From assembly GCA_016303195.1 (NCBI GenBank), contig JAEDMD010000050.1, positions 1 to 10,660 of the forward strand: 10,660 nucleotides of DNA. Reading direction: 5' to 3'. How positions within the stretch are numbered: position 1 is the stretch's first letter; each line of letters begins with the position of its first letter. The DNA comes from Oscillospiraceae bacterium (GTDB lineage: Bacteria > Bacillota > Clostridia > Oscillospirales > Ruminococcaceae). The position numbers and the translations under genes were made by a program. The notes under the pieces were generated by a model. The model made no database searches, was not told the origin of the DNA, and saw only the letters and a list, made by a program, of their open reading frames with translations. Below, one piece after another: positions 5,953-10,660 of this stretch.

Positions 5953-6147
5953 ATGGTAAAGGTCAACGGCGAAATGATGGACATGGACGGAAGGACAGTT
6001 GCGGAATTACTGGAAAAACTGGACACCAGCAGTCAGAGAGTGGCTGTTGAGGTCAACGGGGAGATAGTCCCCAGAGCAACATACGGCGAGGCTGTGCTGA
6101 AAGACGGAGACAGCGTTGAAGTCGTGCGCTTTGTTGGAGGAGGCTGA
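5953..6147 (+). CDS. thiS: Sulfur carrier protein ThiS
   Basis: This 64-residue ubiquitin-fold protein carries sulfur as a C-terminal thiocarboxylate for thiazole formation. It ends FVGGG; the terminal Gly-Gly is the part adenylated by ThiF. MVKVNGE at the start, VAVEVNGEIVPR in the middle and LKDGDSVEVVRFVGGG at the end match the family, and the length is typical. I chose the ATG at 5953 because GAGGTGAT (5942-5949) lies just upstream. A longer reading from the ATG at 5923 would start inside the terminator loop. It is the first gene after the riboswitch and its stop is one base before the thiF start. Confidence 0.95.
   Translation: MVKVNGEMMDMDGRTVAELLEKLDTSSQRVAVEVNGEIVPRATYGEAVLKDGDSVEVVRFVGGG
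6136..6144 (+). promoter_or_regulatory. thiF ribosome binding site inside the ThiS glycine codons
   Basis: GGAGGAGGC (6136-6144) is both the run encoding the terminal glycines of ThiS and an ideal Shine-Dalgarno sequence for the thiF ATG at 6149. It decides the thiF start in preference to an upstream in-frame TTG at 6116. Confidence 0.8.
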
Positions 6148-6148
6148 T

Positions 6149-6787
6149 ATGCCGATACCCACAAGAGAGGAAATGTACAGGGCGCTTGAAGAACGTCACG
6201 GTGCGGAAATACAGAAGAAGCTGTCGGAGGCATCTGTTGCGGTCTGCGGACTCGGAGGGCTTGGCTCGAATATCGCCGTAGCCCTTGCGAGGGCAGGTGT
6301 GGGCAGGCTTTATCTTTACGATTTCGATAAGGTCGATATCTCCAACCTGAACCGTCAGCAGTACTTTCCCGAACAGCTCGGAATGCCGAAAAACGAAGCG
6401 CTTGCGGATACATTGAAGCGCATTGCGCCGTACTGCGATATAGTTTCGCATCAGGTAAAGCTCAGCGAGGAGAATATACCTCAGCTTCTCGGAGATGCGG
6501 ATATCATCTGCGAAGCCTTCGACAAAGCGGAACAGAAGGCGATGCTTGTGAACTTCGTGCTGGAGAATATGCCCGAAAAATACCTTGTAGCAGGTTCGGG
6601 AATGGCAGGCTTTGCGCCGTCCAACATGATACAGACAAAGCGTGTGACAAAGCGCTTTTACCTTTGCGGTGACGAGGTGAGCGATGTTGATGACGGAGTG
6701 GGACTTGTTGCATCACGGGTACTCATCTGTGCAGGTCATCAGGCACACGCTGTTATACGCATCATTGCAAACGAATACGATATTTAA
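6149..6787 (+). CDS. thiF: ThiS adenylyltransferase ThiF (short, family 2)
   Basis: This 212-residue E1-like enzyme uses ATP to adenylate the C terminus of ThiS so that sulfur can be loaded. The nucleotide-binding loop CGLGGLGSN (33-41) and the DFDKVDISNLNRQ segment (58-70) are the E1/MoeB/ThiF hallmarks. It matches the short clostridial ThiF type (thiF family 2), not the 250-residue enterobacterial type. It has five single cysteines (33, 96, 121, 173, 194) but no CxxC zinc pairs. The ATG at 6149 is set by the GGAGGAGG site inside thiS. The stop is followed by a 73-base palindromic repeat and then thiG. The sulfur donor (a cysteine desulfurase) is not in the window. Confidence 0.93.
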   Translation: MPIPTREEMYRALEERHGAEIQKKLSEASVAVCGLGGLGSNIAVALARAGVGRLYLYDFDKVDISNLNRQQYFPEQLGMPKNEALADTLKRIAPYCDIVSHQVKLSEENIPQLLGDADIICEAFDKAEQKAMLVNFVLENMPEKYLVAGSGMAGFAPSNMIQTKRVTKRFYLCGDEVSDVDDGVGLVASRVLICAGHQAHAVIRIIANEYDI

Positions 6788-6795
6788 TTATCAGA

Positions 6796-6868
6796 TGTAG
6801 GGGCGGATATTATCCGCCCGATAACAAATGATGAAACGGCAGACGGGCGGATGGTATCCGCCCCTACA
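6796..6868. repeat. 73-bp palindromic element between thiF and thiG
   Basis: Exact 14-base terminal inverted repeats, TGTAGGGGCGGATA (6796-6809) and TATCCGCCCCTACA (6855-6868), bound the element. Each end can also fold on its own: GGGCGGATA/TATCCGCCC (6801-6819) and GGGCGGAT/ATCCGCCC (6845-6863). Two small hairpins or one long one can therefore form in the mRNA. No coding capacity is present. The TGTAGGG ends relate it to the other repeats of this operon, but the stem differs. Confidence 0.8.
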
Positions 6869-6915
6869 ATCATTACCCGATTTTACAGGGAATGGTTAAA
6901 AAAGGAGTAATAAAA

Positions 6916-7686
6916 ATGAAAGAAGATAAACTTGTAATCGGAGGACATGAGTTCTCATCACGTTTTATACTGGGTTCGGGAAAGTATTCCCTGAAACTCA
7001 TCGAGGCCGCAGTAAAGTACGCAGGCGCAGAGATAATCACACTTGCTGTCCGCCGTACAAATTCAAAGGATAACGAGAATATCCTTGACTATATCCCGAA
7101 GGGAGTAACACTTCTCCCGAATACATCAGGTGCGAGAAATGCCGAGGAAGCTGTCCGCATTGCCCGTCTTGCCCGTGAGCTTGGATGCGGTGATTTTGTC
7201 AAGATAGAGATAATGCGTGACTCAAAGTATCTTCTCCCCGACAATCAGGAAACAGTCAGGGCAACGGAAATACTTGCAAAGGAAGGCTTTGTTGTAATGC
7301 CGTATATGTATCCCGATCTGAATACAGCCCGTGACCTTGTGAATGCAGGTGCGGCTTCCGTAATGCCTCTTGCATCGCCTATCGGTTCAAACAAGGGACT
7401 TGCCACAAGGGATTTCATACAGATACTTATTGATGAGATAGACCTGCCCATCATCGTGGATGCAGGTATCGGCAGACCGTCGCAGGCCTGTGAAGCTATG
7501 GAAATGGGTGCGGCTGCGGTAATGTCCAATACAGCCCTTGCAACAGCAGGCGACCTCCCCGTAATGGCTGAGGCATTCAGACAGGCTGTCGAAGCAGGAA
7601 GAAAGGCTTATCTCTCAGGACTTGGCCGTGTTCTCACCCGTGGCGCATCACCATCCGATACACTGACAGGATTCCTCCGTGACTGA
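6916..7686 (+). CDS. thiG: Thiazole synthase ThiG
   Basis: This 256-residue TIM-barrel enzyme condenses deoxyxylulose 5-phosphate, dehydroglycine and ThiS thiocarboxylate to the thiazole phosphate. The catalytic lysine that forms a Schiff base with the sugar is K96 in FVKIE, matching the known position in the Bacillus enzyme. Other hallmarks are ILGSGKY (18-24), TLAVRRTNS (42-50), LLPDN (106-110), [10 protein letters not shown] (149-158), [11 protein letters not shown] (181-191) and AYLSGLG (231-237). The start at 6916 has AAAGGAG nine bases upstream; an earlier in-frame ATG at 6892 lacks a site. It lies between two repeat-filled gaps but in the same direction as the other thi genes. Confidence 0.96.
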   Translation: MKEDKLVIGGHEFSSRFILGSGKYSLKLIEAAVKYAGAEIITLAVRRTNSKDNENILDYIPKGVTLLPNTSGARNAEEAVRIARLARELGCGDFVKIEIMRDSKYLLPDNQETVRATEILAKEGFVVMPYMYPDLNTARDLVNAGAASVMPLASPIGSNKGLATRDFIQILIDEIDLPIIVDAGIGRPSQACEAMEMGAAAVMSNTALATAGDLPVMAEAFRQAVEAGRKAYLSGLGRVLTRGASPSDTLTGFLRD

Positions 7687-7703
7687 GCGGGTATCCCTCA
7701 CAA

Positions 7704-7841
7704 TAGGGACGGCCATTGGCCGTCCTCGGATAACCCAACAAATGCGGATAGAACATTGTAGGGACGGCCATTGGCCGTCCTCCAATAACCGAACAAATGC
7801 GGACAGAATATTGTAGGGACGGCCAATGGCCGTCCCTACAA
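7704..7841 (+). repeat. Tandem 55-bp repeat array with palindromic cores upstream of thiH
   Basis: Three palindromic cores GGACGGCCA(T/A)TGGCCGTCC lie at 7707-7725, 7762-7780 and 7817-7835, exactly 55 bases apart. The 33-base segments between them (7726-7758 and 7781-7813) are also similar, both containing ACAAATGCGGA and ending ATTG. The array is therefore a tandem duplication and not a CRISPR. The last copy is a full palindrome with 15-base arms TTGTAGGGACGGCCA and TGGCCGTCCCTACAA (7811-7841). The array fills most of the thiG-thiH gap and would place strong hairpins in the mRNA about 45 bases before the thiH start. Confidence 0.88.
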
Positions 7842-7885
7842 ATTCAAATTTTATAAGCAATATTTATATAAGAAGGTTTATTTAA

Positions 7886-9139
7886 ATGGAAAATCAATAT
7901 TTCGTGGATTCGGACAAACTTTCCGAAGCTGCACTCAAAAAGAAACATTTACTTGAAAATGACCCCTCGTCACGTACTGACCACATGGCGTACATGGAGG
8001 GCATGGAACAGATAAAGTCCGATGTCATGGACAAAGTCCTCGCTGAGGTCAGAAACTACGATTATTCGCAGTATACCGCCCGTGATGTCAATGCCGCACT
8101 GAATCACGATGTCTGTTCCGTTGAGGACTTCAAGGCACTCTTATCACCTGCCGCTGAGCCGTTTCTGGAGAAAATGGCGGCTAAGGCAAGACTGGAGACA
8201 CAGAAGCATTTCGGCAACACTGTCTATCTGTTCACTCCGCTGTATATCGCCAACTACTGCGAGAATTACTGCGTTTACTGCGGTTTCAACTGCTACAATG
8301 ACATCAAGCGCATGAAGCTCAATATGGAGCAGATAGAGCATGAAATGAAGGTCATCGCTGACAGCGGTATGGAGGAGATACTCCTTCTCACAGGCGAGAG
8401 CCGTTCAAAGAGCGGTATCGAGTATATCGGCGAAGCCTGCAAGCTGGCACGAAAATATTTCCGCATGGTCGGCATTGAGATATATCCCGTGAATACCGAT
8501 GAGTACAAATATCTCCATGAATGCGGTGTTGACTATGTTACGGTCTTTCAGGAGACTTATGACAGCGACCGCTATGAACAGCTTCACCTGATGGGACACA
8601 AGCGTGTATGGCCTTATCGTTTCGAGGCGCAGGAACGTGCGCTGATGGCAGGCATGAGAGGTGTTGCAGGTTCGGCTCTGCTGGGCCTTTCCGATTTCAG
8701 AAAGGATGCCCTTGCAAGTGCGCTCCATATGTACTTCCTGCAAAGGAAATATCCTCATGCCGAGATATCCCTGTCATGTCCCCGACTCCGCCCTATTGTA
8801 AATAATGAAAAGATAGACCCTCTTGACGTTCATGAGAGACAGCTTTGTCAGGTTCTCTGCGCTTACCGTATATTTATGCCGTTCTGCGGAATAACAGTAT
8901 CATCCCGTGAAAGCGAACAGTTCCGCAACGGAATAGTGAAAATTGCCGCTACCAAAGTTTCGGCAGGCGTTTCAACGGGTGTCGGTGACCACGAAAGCAA
9001 GTACACGGGAAAGGAGAGCGATTCAGCCGAGGGCGACGAACAGTTTGAAATTGCCGACGGACGCAGTTTCGACAAGATGTATAAGGATATGTCCGACGAA
9101 GGCTTACAGCCTGTGCTGAACGATTATCTCTATGTCTGA
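7886..9139 (+). CDS. thiH: 2-iminoacetate synthase ThiH (radical SAM tyrosine lyase)
   Basis: This 417-residue radical S-adenosylmethionine enzyme cleaves tyrosine to dehydroglycine and p-cresol, supplying ThiG under anaerobic conditions. The CxxxCxxC cluster motif is C125, C129 and C132 (NYCENYCVYC). LLLTGES (167-172) and ISLSCPRLRP (294-303) are typical of ThiH and the related HydG family. Its place between thiG and tenI supports ThiH over HydG. An AGAAGG site (7871-7876) precedes the ATG by nine bases. The 3' end overlaps tenI by eight bases. The use of ThiH in place of the oxygen-dependent glycine oxidase ThiO fits an anaerobe. Confidence 0.95.
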   Translation: MENQYFVDSDKLSEAALKKKHLLENDPSSRTDHMAYMEGMEQIKSDVMDKVLAEVRNYDYSQYTARDVNAALNHDVCSVEDFKALLSPAAEPFLEKMAAKARLETQKHFGNTVYLFTPLYIANYCENYCVYCGFNCYNDIKRMKLNMEQIEHEMKVIADSGMEEILLLTGESRSKSGIEYIGEACKLARKYFRMVGIEIYPVNTDEYKYLHECGVDYVTVFQETYDSDRYEQLHLMGHKRVWPYRFEAQERALMAGMRGVAGSALLGLSDFRKDALASALHMYFLQRKYPHAEISLSCPRLRPIVNNEKIDPLDVHERQLCQVLCAYRIFMPFCGITVSSRESEQFRNGIVKIAATKVSAGVSTGVGDHESKYTGKESDSAEGDEQFEIADGRSFDKMYKDMSDEGLQPVLNDYLYV

Positions 9140-9719
9140 TATCATTTGCGTCACTGACAGAAAGACCTGCTGTGAGGACTTCCTCACACGTATCGAAAGA
9201 ATAGCGGAGCTGAACCCGAAAGCCATAGTTCTCAGGGCGAAGGAGCTTACCTGCGGTGAATATAAGGCTCTTGCGGAAAAGGTGACAGAGATATGCGGAA
9301 AGTACGGTACTGAGTGCATTCTCCATAATTTCGCAGATACAGCGCTGGAACTTGCTCATCCGAAGATCCATCTGCCCCTGCCCGTACTCCGTGAGATGAG
9401 TGAGGAGGATAAGACGAAGTTCCGCATTATAGGCAGTTCATGCCATTCTCCCGACGAAGCAGTGGAAGCGGAAAGTCTCGGTGCGGCATATATAATGGCA
9501 GGTCATGTATTCGCTACCGACTGCAAAAAGGGGCTTCCTCCCCGTGGGCTTGATTTCCTGAAAGCTGTCTGTGAAAGTGTTGATATCCCTGTGTATGCCA
9601 TAGGCGGTATCTCTGTCGAAAACATAGACGATGTACGCAAAGCAGGAGCGGCAGGCGGATGCATCATGAGCGGACTTATGAGCTGTCCGAAAGAAAAACT
9701 CAGGGAGATCATCGGATAG
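9132..9719 (+). CDS. tenI: Thiazole tautomerase TenI (ThiE-like)
   Basis: This 195-residue TIM-barrel protein belongs to the ThiE/TenI family. It should convert the ThiG product to the aromatic carboxythiazole phosphate. The segment GHVFATDCKKGLPPRGL (124-140) is nearly identical to that of TenI proteins, and its H125 aligns with the catalytic histidine of Bacillus TenI. The ThiE diphosphate-site motif NDN is replaced by LHNF (64-67) and QLREK by VLRAK (33-37), so phosphate synthase activity is unlikely. AIGGIS (156-161) is the shared phosphate loop. The ATG overlaps the thiH stop and has no strong ribosome site of its own, indicating translational coupling. A true thiE follows, which explains why both paralogues are kept. 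Confidence 0.9.
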   Translation: MSDIICVTDRKTCCEDFLTRIERIAELNPKAIVLRAKELTCGEYKALAEKVTEICGKYGTECILHNFADTALELAHPKIHLPLPVLREMSEEDKTKFRIIGSSCHSPDEAVEAESLGAAYIMAGHVFATDCKKGLPPRGLDFLKAVCESVDIPVYAIGGISVENIDDVRKAGAAGGCIMSGLMSCPKEKLREIIG

Positions 9720-9747
9720 CAGAAATCAGAAAATAGAAAGCAGTTTG

Positions 9748-9824
9748 TAGGGACGGCCATTGGCCGTCCTCGGATAACCAAACAAGGACAGAACCATTGT
9801 AGGGGAGGCCGCCCTCGGCCTCCC
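9748..9824 (+). repeat. Palindromic repeat pair between tenI and thiE
   Basis: The first core, GGACGGCCATTGGCCGTCC (9751-9769), and the following TCGGATAACC segment match the array upstream of thiH. About 52 bases after it, at the place expected for the next core, a divergent stem appears: GGGAGGCCG (9803-9811) and CGGCCTCCC (9816-9824) around CCCT. The pair occupies the middle of the 143-base gap before thiE. Confidence 0.8.
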
Positions 9825-9862
9825 GTTGTTCCCACAACACAAAATCAAAAATGGAGGTAAAA

Positions 9863-10486
9863 ATGCAGTTCAATAAAAATATGCTGAAACTTTACGCTGT
9901 CACCGACAGAACATGGCTGGGCGGAAGAAGTCTCGAAGAAGCCGTGGAACAGGCTATACTCGGCGGTGTTACCTGCGTTCAGCTTCGTGAAAAGGATATG
10001 GACGATGATGAACTTATCGAGGAGGCTTCAAAGCTGGCTGAGATATGCCACAGGCACAATGTTCCCCTCATCGTCAACGATAACTTCATCGCCGCTATGA
10101 AAAGCGGTGCGGACGGTGTTCATGTAGGCATCGAGGACGCTCCTGTAAAGGAGATAAGGCGCATAGCAGGGGAGAACTTCATCATCGGCGCAACTGCAAA
10201 AACTGTTGAGCAGGCGAAACGTGCCGAGGCTGAGGGAGCTGACTATCTGGGTGTGGGAGCGGTTTTTCCGTCGCCTACAAAGAAGAATGCCCTGCGTATA
10301 ACTCCCGATATGCTCCGTGAGATATGTTCAAGTGTGAAGATACCTGCTGTTGCCATTGGCGGTATAAGTCATGATAACGTCCGTGAGATAAAAGACTGCG
10401 GACAGGTCGGGATCGCTGTTGTATCGGCTGTATTTGCCGCTGAGGATATCAGAAAAGCCGCAGAAGAACTGCTTCTGAGCGAATGA
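9863..10486 (+). CDS. thiE: Thiamine phosphate synthase ThiE
   Basis: This 207-residue enzyme joins pyrimidine diphosphate (HMP-PP) and thiazole phosphate to thiamine monophosphate. The full motif set is present: LYAVTDR (10-16), QLREK (40-44), VNDN (71-74), GADGVHVG (82-89), GADYLGVGAVFPSPTK (125-140) and AIGGIS (164-169). Length is typical. The start at 9863 is chosen because GGAGG (9853-9857) lies just upstream. An in-frame ATG at 9851 abuts that site and cannot be the start. It is the last gene of the operon and is followed within ten bases by a terminator. Pyrimidine genes (thiC, thiD) are not in the window. Confidence 0.96.
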   Translation: MQFNKNMLKLYAVTDRTWLGGRSLEEAVEQAILGGVTCVQLREKDMDDDELIEEASKLAEICHRHNVPLIVNDNFIAAMKSGADGVHVGIEDAPVKEIRRIAGENFIIGATAKTVEQAKRAEAEGADYLGVGAVFPSPTKKNALRITPDMLREICSSVKIPAVAIGGISHDNVREIKDCGQVGIAVVSAVFAAEDIRKAAEELLLSE

Positions 10487-10493
10487 ATCATAG

Positions 10494-10530
10494 TGAACGT
10501 CAGATCATTCTTGGCGTTCATTTTTTTTTT
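10494..10530 (+). terminator. Rho-independent terminator of the thiamine operon
   Basis: TGAACGTCA (10494-10502) pairs with TGGCGTTCA (10512-10520) in nine pairs with one wobble and a nine-base loop, followed by ten Ts. It begins eight bases after the thiE stop. Confidence 0.92.
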
Positions 10531-10602
10531 ACGATAATGTTCTGTTTGCGTGGTTATTCTTTGCGTGGTTATTCGAGGACGGCCAATGGCCGTCCCTACA
10601 AA
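10531..10602 (-). repeat. Inverted copy of the GGACGGCCA repeat unit
   Basis: Read on the minus strand this is the same unit as upstream of thiH and thiE: TTTGTAGGGACGGCCATTGG, then CGAATAACC, and an AGAACATT tail. The palindrome is at 10577-10595. The linker contains an exact 15-base tandem duplication, TTTGCGTGGTTATTC (10545-10559 and 10560-10574 on the plus strand), absent from the other copies. Confidence 0.82.
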
Positions 10603-10605
10603 CAG

Positions 10606-10624
10606 GGCAACAGCATTTACTTTT
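10606..10624 (-). repeat. Inverted second copy of the 19-base repeat
   Basis: GGCAACAGCATTTACTTTT is the exact reverse complement of 34-52. It lies immediately outside the palindromic unit ending near 10602. The last 36 bases of the window hold no recognisable feature. Confidence 0.6.
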
Positions 10625-10660
10625 TGTGGTAAGGCATATTTCTTGAGAAACGTCCGTAAA

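Noticed and set aside
6116..6148. TTG start extending ThiF by 11 residues
   Set aside because: It lies within thiS with no ribosome site, while the ATG at 6149 follows GGAGGAGG.
7704..7841. CRISPR-like array with regular 55-base period
   Set aside because: The segments between palindromes are similar to each other, there are only three copies, and no cas genes are present. It is a tandem repeat.
7886..9139. HydG (hydrogenase maturase) in place of ThiH
   Set aside because: HydG is close in sequence, but the gene sits between thiG and tenI under a TPP riboswitch and no hydrogenase maturation genes are present.
9851..9862. ATG start four codons earlier for ThiE
   Set aside because: It directly abuts the GGAGG used by the ATG at 9863, so it cannot use that site.

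Overview
The window looks like chromosome of a low-to-moderate GC, anaerobic Firmicute, most likely a Ruminococcus-type member of the Oscillospiraceae. This is inferred from strong GGAGG ribosome sites, TTGACA/TATAAT promoters, a ferredoxin-dependent 2-oxoacid oxidoreductase, a short family-2 ThiF and a Ser/Thr-rich lipoprotein with a DxDGNGxPEL motif. No phage, plasmid, tRNA, rRNA or CRISPR signature was found. The 11 genes are ordinary in type. What stands out is the density of short intergenic palindromic repeats.

Left part (1-4266): a terminator at the edge is followed by a promoter and a 47-residue hydrophobic peptide on the plus strand. Converging on it from the right is a minus-strand operon, iorA-iorB-paaK. 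It encodes the two subunits of an indolepyruvate (arylpyruvate) ferredoxin oxidoreductase and a phenylacetate-CoA ligase-like enzyme. It starts at a consensus promoter near 4238-4266 and ends at a strong hairpin at 284-331. Together the enzymes could interconvert arylacetates, arylacetyl-CoA and arylpyruvates, either degrading aromatic amino acids or, in the reductive direction, making them from arylacetates. A MITE-like element lies between iorB and paaK and appears to supply the last codons and stop of iorB.

Middle (4267-5790): a 300-base gap holds two palindromic repeats and two minus-strand terminator-like hairpins. It is followed by a minus-strand gene for a secreted lipoprotein. The lipoprotein promoter and the thiamine operon promoter diverge, with only 38 bases between their -35 boxes.

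Right part (5756-10660): a thiamine operon, thiS-thiF-thiG-thiH-tenI-thiE, is transcribed rightward. A TPP riboswitch, with an antiterminator and terminator visible downstream, controls it. ThiF activates the ThiS sulfur carrier, ThiH makes dehydroglycine from tyrosine, ThiG forms the thiazole, TenI aromatizes it and ThiE couples thiazole phosphate to the pyrimidine. thiS/thiF are closely packed and thiH/tenI overlap. The other three junctions carry palindromic repeats, mostly of one family with a GGACGGCCA stem, including a 55-bp tandem array upstream of thiH. The operon ends at a clear terminator, and an inverted copy of the repeat closes the window.
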